Below, piece after piece: positions 48,589-55,469 of a DNA stretch of 64,000 nt. Where the stretch lies: the IMG/VR virus record IMGVR_UViG_3300020195_000009, positions 222,006 through 286,005 of that record; one strand, 5' to 3'. Origin of the DNA: a virus. The position numbers and the translations under genes were made by a program. The notes under the pieces are model-generated. The model was not told the origin of the DNA and did no database searches. It saw only the letters and a program-made list of their open reading frames with translations. Numbering within the stretch: the first letter of the stretch is position 1; each line of letters starts with the position of its first letter.

Positions 48589-48819
48589 ATGCTCGTTCAC
48601 CTCTCCAAAAAGAAGTCTGTCGAAGTCGCCTCCTTCGCAGCCGCCAGCGCGGAAGTCCGAGCCTATTGGAACGATCGTTCCTCGACCACGTTTTACCGAG
48701 ACCCCAAGGCGGGCATCATCGAGGACAGCGGTAAGCCCGTCGCTCACGTGTCCTACAATGGCCGCGTGTGGGAAGGTACTTCCCGCTTCACTCTCGGTAA
48801 CACCGAGATTCAGCTCTGA
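48589..48819 (+). CDS. Hypothetical protein
   Basis: 76 aa, SAEVRAYWNDRSSTTFYRDP; beta-rich. Leaderless-type start. Confidence 0.55.
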   Translation: MLVHLSKKKSVEVASFAAASAEVRAYWNDRSSTTFYRDPKAGIIEDSGKPVAHVSYNGRVWEGTSRFTLGNTEIQL

Positions 48820-48879
48820 CTCCCAGCTCTCTAAACCCCAAGACCGACAACCATGATCAAGCCCAACAAGACCTAACCC

Positions 48880-49019
48880 ATGATCGACCTAGCTTACGTT
48901 CAGAAAAGAATGGCGAATTCATCAACGAGACCGCCTACTCGTTCTGGTACGGCTGCCACATGCTCGGGGTCCATACGGTCCCTTATGTCGCCAAAGACGA
49001 AGAAGCACAACCACGATGA
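48880..49019 (+). pseudogene. N-terminal piece of an ATP-grasp protein, frameshifted
   Basis: ATG 48880 reads MIDLAYVQK; after an A4 run near 48905 the sensible frame is NGEFINETAYSFWYGCHMLG...DEEAQPR, ending in an ATGA overlap with 49016. This matches the start of ATP-grasp (DUF4343-like) proteins whose remainder is the next gene. Confidence 0.5.
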
Positions 49020-49468
49020 AGGAGGTCCGCTACCGCTTGGAAGAGGGCCGGCACATCTTCATCAAGCCGTTGAAAGTTCAAAAGGCCTTCACGGGGTTCG
49101 TCACATCGGGAGAGGTCAAAGACCTCATCAAGACCGCCGGCTTCGAGGACGATTTTGAAATCCTCGCCTCCGATGTCGTCGAATTCATCACTGAGTACCG
49201 GCTCTTCATCCACGACGGCCTCATCATCGGCTGCAAGAACTACCGAGGAGACTTCACCAAACTCCCTGACTTCAAGGTGGCGGAGGACTGCCTCCGGGCC
49301 TTCAAGAATCAACCTGTCGCCTTTTCCCTCGATCTGGGTGTGACGGATCAAGGTCAAACGCTGGTCGTCGAAATCAACGATTTCTACGCTCTAGGGGCTT
49401 ACGGCCTCCCGTCCATCCCCTACGCTCAAGCAGTCATCTCCCGCTGGGAACAGATGGTCGGCCCGTGA
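49016..49468 (+). CDS. ATP-grasp domain protein (C-terminal part)
   Basis: 150 aa. RHIFIKPLKVQKAFTGFV, then VEFITEYRLFIHDGLIIGCK and TLVVEINDFYALGAYG provide the ATP-grasp lysines and the Mg-binding E-x-N-D. Full-length relatives have about 250 aa; the first 100 residues are missing or moved to the damaged 48880 piece. Ligase activity is uncertain. Confidence 0.65.
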   Translation: MKEVRYRLEEGRHIFIKPLKVQKAFTGFVTSGEVKDLIKTAGFEDDFEILASDVVEFITEYRLFIHDGLIIGCKNYRGDFTKLPDFKVAEDCLRAFKNQPVAFSLDLGVTDQGQTLVVEINDFYALGAYGLPSIPYAQAVISRWEQMVGP

Positions 49469-49707
49469 GCATAGACCACGAGTGGGTCCTTGAGAGGGTC
49501 GGGGAAGACACTCGGATCTGGCGCTGTACCGTCTGCAAACGAGCGGCTCGCCGCATCCGAGGCATCCTCGAAGACGACGACAAGTGGAACGAAGACGGAC
49601 CCCCATCTACGGAGAAGTTCGGGTTTTGCGACATCGACAAGCGTATCGCACACTTGGAGGCTGAGTTAAAAACCCTCAAAGAAAAGAAGAACCCGGTTGA
49701 ATCCTGA
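49465..49707 (+). CDS. Zinc-site protein with coiled-coil end
   Basis: 80 aa from GTG 49465. RCTVCKRAARR, later GFCDIDKRIAHLEAELKTLK. Its end overlaps the next promoter. Confidence 0.55.
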   Translation: MSIDHEWVLERVGEDTRIWRCTVCKRAARRIRGILEDDDKWNEDGPPSTEKFGFCDIDKRIAHLEAELKTLKEKKNPVES

Positions 49708-49723
49708 CGGACCCACCGTGTTC
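49697..49723 (+). promoter_or_regulatory. Phage promoter
   Basis: TTGAATC 49697-49703, 14-nt spacer, GTGTTC 49718-49723, 7 nt to ATG 49731. Confidence 0.8.
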
Positions 49724-49730
49724 TTCCAAC

Positions 49731-50006
49731 ATGAACCCCGCCGACCTCGTCCAGACCCAAGTTCTCCATCTGACCGTCTCCGAAGCTGAGAACCTCCTTC
49801 GTCGGGTCCGCAACTGCCGGACCTTCATAACATATGGGATCGAGGTCTACACGGTGACGGCGTCCAAGCAGGCCGTCATCAACCCGGTGACCGGCGAAGT
49901 GACGGAAGAGGATGGCGTCAACGTCATGGTCCGAGCTGAGACCGACATGCAGGCTGGCATCGGCAAGGGCTTCCTCTTCGCCGTCTACGAAGGGATCGGC
50001 AAGTGA
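49731..50006 (+). CDS. Hypothetical protein
   Basis: 91 aa; helix then beta sheet (GVNVMVRAETDMQAGIGKGF). GTGA overlap downstream. Confidence 0.55.
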   Translation: MNPADLVQTQVLHLTVSEAENLLRRVRNCRTFITYGIEVYTVTASKQAVINPVTGEVTEEDGVNVMVRAETDMQAGIGKGFLFAVYEGIGK

Positions 50007-50176
50007 AAGCGATTCACTACGGCGTCCCCGGAACCAAGCAGGACGGAGCGGCCCTCGTCCCCTACTGCGAGAACGGCTACGCCGCCTTCCAGCGGAACGC
50101 CCTCGTCATCATGAACACCATCCCAGCCATGGTCGACTGCAAACACTGCCTCGCCGGCATGAAGAGGGCCGCATGA
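50003..50176 (+). CDS. 57-aa ORF in the overlap chain
   Basis: GTG start; VPYCENGYAAFQRNALVIMN then DCKHCLAGMK, a CxxC near the end. Both ends overlap neighbours. Confidence 0.5.
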   Translation: MKAIHYGVPGTKQDGAALVPYCENGYAAFQRNALVIMNTIPAMVDCKHCLAGMKRAA

Positions 50177-50448
50177 AATTCAAGACAGGACAGATCGTCG
50201 GTACCCCCGGAGCTACCGAGACCTTCGAGGTCCCCTTCATGGCTCGCTGCCTCGCCCGGCACGTGGAAGGCGATTGGGGTGATGTCGATACCCACGACAA
50301 GGCCGCCAACGAAGACGCCCTCAAAGACGGCTCCCGCCTCATGAGCGTCTACAAATCCGAGGGGAAGACCCTATGGATCATCACCGAGGCCGCCGATGAT
50401 ACCGGGGACCGCTCTGCTACCACTTTCCTCTTGCCGGAAGATTACTGA
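50173..50448 (+). CDS. Plasmid/phage-type conserved protein (ATPGA...HVEGDWG family)
   Basis: 91 aa from ATG 50173. GQIVGTPGATETFEVPFMAR, HVEGDWGDVDTHDKAANEDA and LWIITEA match a small family common on plasmids and phages (often mislabelled restriction-related). Function unknown. Confidence 0.7.
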   Translation: MKFKTGQIVGTPGATETFEVPFMARCLARHVEGDWGDVDTHDKAANEDALKDGSRLMSVYKSEGKTLWIITEAADDTGDRSATTFLLPEDY

Positions 50449-50451
50449 GCC

Positions 50452-50757
50452 ATGAAGATCGAATTCAAATGCCCCAAGTGTGGAGCACTGCCCAACGAGC
50501 ACGGGAAAGGCGGGGGGCTGAAGTGCAACGAGCGCCGCCACGAGTCCTGCATGGGCTTCATCTGCGACTGCAATGACGATACGGGGGAAACCCACGGTGA
50601 GTCCTTCGAGGACCCGTGCCCCGAGGCCAACTGCTACCACTGTGGATGGGGTGGCGTCTTCCCGGTCAAACCCAAAGGCCTTCAGGCGTGGGAGAAGAAA
50701 GCGCTCGATGCCGGGTGGACCATGTCTGAGACACGCAAGAAGGAGCTTGGGTTATGA
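50452..50757 (+). CDS. Zinc-ribbon protein
   Basis: 101 aa. FKCPKCGALP...LKCNERRHESCMGFICDC...ANCYHCGWGG holds several CxxC pairs. ATGA overlap downstream. Confidence 0.6.
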   Translation: MKIEFKCPKCGALPNEHGKGGGLKCNERRHESCMGFICDCNDDTGETHGESFEDPCPEANCYHCGWGGVFPVKPKGLQAWEKKALDAGWTMSETRKKELGL

Positions 50758-51251
50758 AGCGTCCCACAACTAACGGACTCAGCGGTTCACTCGTCACGAC
50801 CCCACGAGCCTCGATGATGATGCAGCTCCTCGGATCTGGAGCTATCCAGGGCTCCGTGGCTCTGACCCGAGACGAGTTCACTGCGGTCAAGAAGCTCTAC
50901 GGTTACAAGGCCGAGAAGCCCAACAAGAAACCGGAGCCCCCCAAGGCTCCCGAGCGCTCCGACTTCGCAGACATCTGGAAGTACGATGAGGCTGTCAAAG
51001 CTCACGAGCGGGCTCTCAAGGCCCACGCCAACTGGAAAGACCCCAAGCCGCTCATGCAAGCGGGGGCTGACCGAAACGCCATCCGTCATGCCGAAGCCGA
51101 CGGACTCCGACTCCTCGCTTGGATCTCCAAGTTCGTTCCGGCCGGAGAGGACCCTATGAGGACCCTCATCCGAGCCACAGCCGATGCCGGCTGGGACGTA
51201 GACCACGAGGACATCGCGTGGGCTGACGACGAAGAGTTGGAGGACGCTTGA
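50754..51251 (+). CDS. Hypothetical protein
   Basis: 165 aa. Pro/Lys linker (EKPNKKPEPPKAPERSDFAD) followed by a helical C-terminal domain with acidic end. Its stop overlaps a TTG start. Confidence 0.55.
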   Translation: MKRPTTNGLSGSLVTTPRASMMMQLLGSGAIQGSVALTRDEFTAVKKLYGYKAEKPNKKPEPPKAPERSDFADIWKYDEAVKAHERALKAHANWKDPKPLMQAGADRNAIRHAEADGLRLLAWISKFVPAGEDPMRTLIRATADAGWDVDHEDIAWADDEELEDA

Positions 51252-51946
51252 TCCGCTGGCTCATCAACGAGGTCTCCGAGAAGGTCAACCTCCCCAAGGT
51301 CTACCGGGACCTCAAAGCCCTAGGGAAGAAACACGGAAGACGGTTCTTCTGGGTAGCTCTCATCTGGGAGCTTATCGAAGACGTAGTGTTCCCGTTCCTC
51401 TCCTGGCTCCTTGGGGTCCCCGAACTCATCCCCGTCTTCCTTGTCCTTCACTTCGAGCCCATCGTCTACCCGGCGTTCTTCTGGGGTTTCAGGATGTGGG
51501 ACCGAGCCAAGGGCCGAGAACCCTGGGAGCCGGACCGCTCCGCTCAATCGGCTTACTGGAGATCCTTCGCCAAAGTCCTGACCTTCCAACTCGCAGCTTC
51601 AGGTTGGTTGTCTCGGATGATCCTGTGGAAGCCGTTGGTCGTCTTCGCTGTCCTGACCAGCGCCTTCGGTTTCGTTCACGAGCGCATTTGGCATGACGTC
51701 AACTACGGGATTCTTCCTGATGATTCAGTGGCAGCCAAAAGAACCATCGGGAAGACCGGGACCTACCTGCTCGTCTCGACCATGACCCTCTTTCCGCTTC
51801 TACGTGTCTCAGGGGCGGCCCCCATCTGGAAGCCCCTCTTCCTCGTTCAAGGGGTGGCGGGCCTTCTGTACCTCATCCTCGAAGCCGTGTGGGCTAAGTC
51901 CGCCTGGGGTGTCACCCCTTGCGAACCACCTAAGCCGAAGGCTTAA
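51248..51946 (+). CDS. Multi-pass membrane protein
   Basis: 232 aa from TTG 51248 (TTGA overlap with previous stop, unusual codon). Four or five hydrophobic segments (VVFPFLSWLLGVPELIPVFL, LVVFAVLTSAFGFVHE, YLLVSTMTLFPLL, FLVQGVAGLLYLILEAV). FGFVHERIWHDVNYG lies in a loop. No family recognised; likely inner membrane. Confidence 0.6.
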   Translation: MIRWLINEVSEKVNLPKVYRDLKALGKKHGRRFFWVALIWELIEDVVFPFLSWLLGVPELIPVFLVLHFEPIVYPAFFWGFRMWDRAKGREPWEPDRSAQSAYWRSFAKVLTFQLAASGWLSRMILWKPLVVFAVLTSAFGFVHERIWHDVNYGILPDDSVAAKRTIGKTGTYLLVSTMTLFPLLRVSGAAPIWKPLFLVQGVAGLLYLILEAVWAKSAWGVTPCEPPKPKA

Positions 51947-51966
51947 AAATGGGGGTAGGGCCATTT

Positions 51967-52536
51967 TTACCTTTCGTATGTAGGTGGAGTTGAATCCGAG
52001 AGCCCTCCCGTGTTCCTCCAAACATGAAGACCCAAGCTGCTGCCTTCTTTCATCGGATATCCGGGGCGGAAACCCCGTCCTTTAGGGCGGGGAGGAAGCC
52101 CCTCTCTAAGAGCGAGCCCCATGAACGAGTTGGACGAACTACCGAGTCTCCGAATCCTTGCGGTGCAGGTCAAGAAGCATTTTGAGGGGGTGAAGGTGGC
52201 CCGTTCGCTCCCCGACCGCTCCAGCTCGTCCTGGAGAACCTCCCCGTAGACTTCGAGAGCCCTCCGAGCGGCTAGGTCCTTGGCTCTTTTGAGTTTGGCT
52301 TCTGTCACCGAGGACACCTGTTCCAATGGTGGGCTTTGCAGCGCTTGCACCAGGGAGACGGTGGACGTGTCGCCTGGGTTGGGTAGTAGTCCGCGTCGGA
52401 TCATCTCCCACTCAAAAATGTGATACCGAGCTGAGCCCTTTCCGCCCTTCGCAGCGGCCTTCTCGTACGAATCCAAAATCTGCGAATCCGAAGCATGGGC
52501 CGCCCATGTCTTCAGATTCGTTTGACGCGTCGTCAC
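51967..52536 (-). CDS. Hypothetical helical protein, C-terminus running through an IS-type hairpin
   Basis: 189 aa from GTG 52534-52536, which overlaps the stop of 52533. The helical core (ILDSYEKAAAKGGKGSARYH; RAKDLAARRALEVYGEVLQD) looks real. The last 60 residues are read through the IS605-type hairpin (52073-52100) and a plus-strand promoter, so the original C-terminus was probably replaced. Confidence 0.5.
   Translation of the reverse strand: MTTRQTNLKTWAAHASDSQILDSYEKAAAKGGKGSARYHIFEWEMIRRGLLPNPGDTSTVSLVQALQSPPLEQVSSVTEAKLKRAKDLAARRALEVYGEVLQDELERSGSERATFTPSKCFLTCTARIRRLGSSSNSFMGLALREGLPPRPKGRGFRPGYPMKEGSSLGLHVWRNTGGLSDSTPPTYER
51990..52015 (+). promoter_or_regulatory. Phage promoter
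   Basis: TTGAATC 51990-51996, 13-nt spacer, GTGTTC 52010-52015, 8 nt to ATG 52024. Confidence 0.75.
52024..52185 (+). CDS. 53-aa ORF interrupted by an IS-type hairpin
   Basis: Leaderless-type start MKTQAAAFFHR, but the following codons are the IS605-type hairpin. Probably the head of a gene displaced by an insertion, or simply the leader of an RNA. Confidence 0.35.
   Translation: MKTQAAAFFHRISGAETPSFRAGRKPLSKSEPHERVGRTTESPNPCGAGQEAF
52073..52100 (+). mobile_element. IS200/IS605-type end hairpin (omega-RNA 3'-like)
   Basis: CCCCGTCC-TTTA-GGGCGGGG (52073-52092), preceded by AA and followed by AGGAAG, is the hallmark end hairpin of tnpB-carrying IS200/IS605-group elements. No tnpA or tnpB frame is present, so it is a remnant, a miniature element or a co-opted RNA. 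Confidence 0.55.
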
Positions 52537-52742
52537 GTGAACGTGCTCCAGCTCTCCAGCGTCTCGTCCCATCTCCAGCCAAGCTTCCCCAGCTCCCCCT
52601 TGTGTGCCTCAGAGAGGTCTTCCGGTCGAGGACCTGTCGCATGAAGTACGTCATGCTGAGCATCGCAGTTCCACGTCACCCCGTCAGGCTTGTACCCGTT
52701 CAAGATAGTGAGCCCTTGGGCTATGTCGTGCTGACTTGCCAT
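52533..52742 (-). CDS. Conserved small protein
   Basis: 69 aa from ATG 52740-52742. IAQGLTILNGYKPDGVTWNC, DAQHDVLHATG...LGWRWDETLESW; compact, likely globular. Coupled (GTGA) to the downstream gene. Confidence 0.6.
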   Translation of the reverse strand: MASQHDIAQGLTILNGYKPDGVTWNCDAQHDVLHATGPRPEDLSEAHKGELGKLGWRWDETLESWSTFT

Positions 52743-52754
52743 CTTGCGCCCCAT

Positions 52755-52775
52755 AGCCAAAAATGAGAGGTTTCC
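52755..52775 (+). repeat. AAATGAGAGG repeat, copy 1
   Basis: AGCCAAAAATGAGAGGTTTCC, read from 52755, 13 bp upstream of the minus-strand gene start. Confidence 0.8.
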
Positions 52776-52837
52776 AACCAAACCCACCCCCTCGCTGACA
52801 CCGAGAGTCTAAAGTGACTCACCAAATGAGATCGGAG

Positions 52838-52858
52838 AGCCAAAAATGAGGGGTTTCC
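52838..52858 (+). repeat. AAATGAGAGG repeat, copy 2
   Basis: Same unit with one change (AAATGAGGGG). Confidence 0.8.
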
Positions 52859-52918
52859 GAGAGCCCTACCTCTTCTTACTCTTTTTCTTCAAAGAGATAC
52901 CGCCCTCTAAGACCCCAG

Positions 52919-52939
52919 AGCCAAAAATGAGAGGTTTCC
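52919..52939 (+). repeat. AAATGAGAGG repeat, copy 3
   Basis: Identical to copy 1 over the whole unit; about 80 bp after copy 2, as copy 2 is after copy 1. Confidence 0.8.
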
Positions 52940-52974
52940 GAGCAGGTTCGGCCTCCGCTCGCCTACGACGGACC

Positions 52975-53397
52975 TCACGGATGAGAGCCAGGACCAGACG
53001 GCCGTTGAGTCGGAGCCCTTCCTTGGACTCTCGAAGACAAGAGATCGGCTTCTTCTAGGTCCCGTGGGTGAGCATCTCCAGTTCTCACGTGGTAAGTCTT
53101 CGGTACCTTCTCAAGGAAGCTTTCTCCTACCTCACCAGGTGAGAGCTTCCTGGCTTCATTCATCACCCCGGCCACAAGAGGCTGCCATGAACGGCCCTCG
53201 CGAAGGACAAGAAGCCCACCCGACGGGCTCATGAGCGTCACTCTGTACTCTTTTGATCCGAAGGGATGGGTCAGCTCCAAGATTCGACCCACCTCGTCTT
53301 CCCAGACTCTCCGGTCAAACGTGTGCCACGACGGAGCGGCGTAGCCGCTCGTCGAGTGAGCGTCTCGGACCCCAGGATACGTCAAGCGCCAAGGCAT
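52975..53397 (-). CDS. Hypothetical protein
   Basis: 140 aa from ATG 53395-53397. SWHTFDRRVWEDEVGRILEL, VTLMSPSGGLLVLREGRSWQ; beta-rich. The C-terminal 30 residues are Arg/Pro-rich. Unrecognised. Confidence 0.5.
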   Translation of the reverse strand: MPWRLTYPGVRDAHSTSGYAAPSWHTFDRRVWEDEVGRILELTHPFGSKEYRVTLMSPSGGLLVLREGRSWQPLVAGVMNEARKLSPGEVGESFLEKVPKTYHVRTGDAHPRDLEEADLLSSRVQGRAPTQRPSGPGSHP

Positions 53398-53402
53398 GGT
53401 CC

Positions 53403-53651
53403 CTAGTATTCCCCAGGGTTTCGTCCCGACCAATCCAAGTCCATCGTCTGGTCCGCCAAGACCTCGTACCCGAGCCCGGCCCACGAGTGAAGCGTCTCGT
53501 CCCGCAGCCGAAGTTGCTCAGGTCCAGACCCAAACATAACGATGAGCGGCCAGTCTTTCGTAGGAAGACGCCGGACCTTATCGAAGCGGTCCAGACCCGG
53601 AGGGTCTTCTTGCCCTTCCCGAAGCTGTACATGAATCGTCGGGAAGCCCAT
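53403..53651 (-). CDS. Hypothetical protein
   Basis: 82 aa. KDWPLIVMFGSGPEQLRLRD then YEVLADQTMDLDW; alpha/beta. Coupled to 52975 (5-nt gap). Confidence 0.5.
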   Translation of the reverse strand: MGFPTIHVQLREGQEDPPGLDRFDKVRRLPTKDWPLIVMFGSGPEQLRLRDETLHSWAGLGYEVLADQTMDLDWSGRNPGEY

Positions 53652-53790
53652 GCCAGGGAGTACACCGGGGATTACCCCCTTCCCCTCAAAAATGAGCCGG
53701 GCTATGAAATTTAGGTCCGGGCAGGGACAGGGGGTTTAGCTCCTGGGCTCCAAAAATTGACCGGCACCCAAAATTTAAGGTCGGGGCGCT

Positions 53791-53808
53791 CGGAATCCTC
53801 TCATTTCT
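53791..53808 (-). repeat. AAATGAGAGG repeat, copy 4 (inverted)
   Basis: CGGAATCCTCTCATTTCT on the plus strand, reverse complement of the unit core. Confidence 0.75.
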
Positions 53809-53882
53809 TAGGGGTTACCCGTCAAACGGGAGCCTCGCGGGGGTAAGGCTAGGCGCAAGAGCCCTCGTCAGGGGCGTTTGGT

Positions 53883-53900
53883 CGGAATCCTCTCATTTCT
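53883..53900 (-). repeat. AAATGAGAGG repeat, copy 5 (inverted)
   Basis: Same 18 bp as copy 4, 92 bp downstream. Confidence 0.75.
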
Positions 53901-54060
53901 AGGGCTCGTCAGGTCATTCGTCGGGTGTTACGTCCTATTACCCCTCGGCCGGACCACATGTCCGTGTTAATTCGATACGCCCTTTTTGCCGATTTCCCAT
54001 AGTCAAGGGGAATAATCGAGCGGTTTTTATTTTTACAGGAAATATGTATGCCACCTGACA

Positions 54061-54083
54061 CCCCCTGGTCCTGAGGGGTTTTT
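54061..54083 (+). terminator. Weak intrinsic terminator
   Basis: CCCCT/AGGGG stem with 7-nt loop followed by TTTTT, just before the integrase promoter. Confidence 0.5.
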
Positions 54084-54098
54084 GAGGAATCGTGCCAG

Positions 54099-54125
54099 TT
54101 GATTCAGGGCACCCCTGCCGTGTTC
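54099..54125 (+). promoter_or_regulatory. Phage promoter of the integrase
   Basis: TTGATTC 54099-54105, 14-nt spacer, GTGTTC 54120-54125, 7 nt to ATG 54133. Confidence 0.8.
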
Positions 54126-54132
54126 TCCAGGG

Positions 54133-54969
54133 ATGGACCGTGACCTCTCAGGTGCATCGAATGACGCAGAACTCATGCAGCTCTGGTTACAAGGGAGACC
54201 TGAGAGCACCATGAGAGTGTACGAGCCTGTAGCTCAGGCCTTCATGGCCGCTCTCCCCCAAGGCTTGCGAGGGGCAACCGTCAAGGACGTGCTCACCTAC
54301 ATTCAAACACACGTGAAGGGTGAGCCTGCTACCAGGGCTAGGTTGGTGAGCACCATCAAGAGCCTGCTCTCATGGGCCTGGAGGACGGGCTATACAACCG
54401 TCAACGTAGGTAAGGCTATTAGGTGCGTACGGGTGCCCAGTACCCTACACAAGAAGCTGTTAGATGAAGGTCAGATACAAGGGCTATGCCGGGCCGCAAG
54501 CGGCCGTGACCATGCCCTTGTTGTTCTTCTGTACGTGAGCGGTCTTCGTATCAGCGAGGCCTGTGGCCTTCTCGGGTCCGACTTGAGGGGATGTCATGTG
54601 ACGGTCCTTGGTAAGGGCACCAAGACCCGAACCGTCCTGATCCCCCAGGCAGTAGCCGACCTTCTCATGACCCTTACCAAGGGGCACCAGGTTGACCCGA
54701 GTAAGCCGCTCTTCTGTTCCCGGTGGGGGAGGCGCCCCCTGGGCGTCCGGGCCGCTAGGGAGGCTATCTACAAGGCGGCATCAAAGGTCGGCCTGGACGA
54801 CCTGTCGCCTCACTGGCTCCGGCACGCTCATGCGACCCATGCCATGGACCGGGGGGCTCCCCTCCACGTCGTCCAACAGGGCCTTGGTCACGCCTCCGTG
54901 GCAACCACCTCGAAGTACCTCCACGTGAAGCCGAGCGTAGGCGCTTCGCAGTGGCTCGCTCCGGTGTAG
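54133..54969 (+). CDS. Tyrosine recombinase (integrase / XerC-D type)
   Basis: 278 aa. N-terminal SAM-like core-binding half (about 10-100) and catalytic half with the full set: R139 in GLRISEACGL, K161/K164 in LGKGTKTR, H227-x-x-R230 in SPHWLRH, H253 in GLGHASVATTSKY and nucleophile Y262. Active enzyme expected. It may integrate the phage, resolve multimers or act on the nearby repeats. Leaderless-type promoter indicates expression with the other small-gene operons. Confidence 0.9.
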   Translation: MDRDLSGASNDAELMQLWLQGRPESTMRVYEPVAQAFMAALPQGLRGATVKDVLTYIQTHVKGEPATRARLVSTIKSLLSWAWRTGYTTVNVGKAIRCVRVPSTLHKKLLDEGQIQGLCRAASGRDHALVVLLYVSGLRISEACGLLGSDLRGCHVTVLGKGTKTRTVLIPQAVADLLMTLTKGHQVDPSKPLFCSRWGRRPLGVRAAREAIYKAASKVGLDDLSPHWLRHAHATHAMDRGAPLHVVQQGLGHASVATTSKYLHVKPSVGASQWLAPV

Positions 54970-54993
54970 AGTAGGTAGCTCCTTCGGGAGTAA

Positions 54994-55046
54994 GAAGCCC
55001 GCTGTCGTGACCTTGCCCCCCCGAGTGTCCGCAGCGGGCTTCGCTA
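54994..55046 (+). terminator. Intrinsic terminator after the integrase
   Basis: 11-bp stem 54994-55004 / 55032-55042, followed by GCTATTTT. Confidence 0.65.
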
Positions 55047-55054
55047 TTTTCGAG

Positions 55055-55080
55055 TTGAATCCCGAGCGTCTCAGGTGTTC
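55055..55080 (+). promoter_or_regulatory. Phage promoter driving a non-coding RNA
   Basis: TTGAATC 55055-55061, 13-nt spacer, GTGTTC 55075-55080. At +7 nt there is GAAGCGGA instead of ATG. Confidence 0.75.
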
Positions 55081-55087
55081 CTGAAAC

Positions 55088-55245
55088 GAAGCGGACGGTA
55101 GGAAAGCTCTCAGAGAGGCTTGACCGGACGGAGTAGGGACGCTTCGGGGAGATCCGTCCGGGACGCCGGATTCTGAACGGATCTCCCCGAAGCCCGGACT
55201 ACTTCGTCTGGGTCTCTCCCGTTTCGGGAGGGGGCCATCCGCTTC
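55088..55245 (+). ncRNA. Candidate 158-nt structured RNA with closing helix
   Basis: The predicted 5' end GAAGCGGA (55088-55095) pairs with TCCGCTTC (55238-55245). Inside: a 7-bp hairpin with one bulge (55100-55117 region), a perfect 17-bp stem (55141-55157 / 55177-55193), CCCGGA/TCTGGG and CTCCCG-TTTC-GGGAG hairpins. No start codon follows the promoter. Confidence 0.65.
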
Positions 55246-55279
55246 TTCTGGTAAACACAGAGCTTCGCTCGGAATCAAC

Positions 55280-55301
55280 CCAGAAATGAGAGAAATTCGA
55301 G
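55280..55301 (+). repeat. AAATGAGAGG repeat, copy 6
   Basis: CCAGAAATGAGAGAAATTCG; pairs with copy 7 as a 23-bp imperfect inverted repeat. Confidence 0.7.
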
Positions 55302-55349
55302 CGTAGCGAGCCTGCCCCAAAGGGTGCCCTTCCTGTAGGGCGCGAAGCT

Positions 55350-55371
55350 CGAAAACCTCTCATTTCCAGGG
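55350..55371 (-). repeat. AAATGAGAGG repeat, copy 7 (inverted)
   Basis: Right arm of the inverted repeat with copy 6, reading GCTCGAAAACCTCTCATTTC on the plus strand from about 55347. Confidence 0.7.
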
Positions 55372-55436
55372 CCTTTCCCACGTGGTAGCTAGGCAACCGA
55401 AAACGTGACTTTTCGGATCTAGTGCCCAAAAAGGGG

Positions 55437-55462
55437 TTGAATCCGAGCGTCCTCGGGTGTTC
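55437..55462 (+). promoter_or_regulatory. Phage promoter
   Basis: TTGAATC 55437-55443, 13-nt spacer, GTGTTC 55457-55462, 7 nt to ATG 55470. Confidence 0.8.
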
Positions 55463-55469
55463 CTAGATC

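Larger units (their letters stand above)
53652..54060. other. Non-coding region before the integrase
   Basis: About 400 bp without a credible gene. Contains two inverted copies of the AAATGAGAGG repeat, a repeated AAATTTAGGTCCGGG-like unit (53707, 53770), a GGAC-CACAT-GTCC palindrome and an AT-rich stretch (54018-54052). Candidate attachment or replication control site. Confidence 0.45.

Noticed and set aside
52024-52572. Complete IS605 element
   Set aside because: Only the end hairpin is visible; no tnpA or tnpB frame and no second end.
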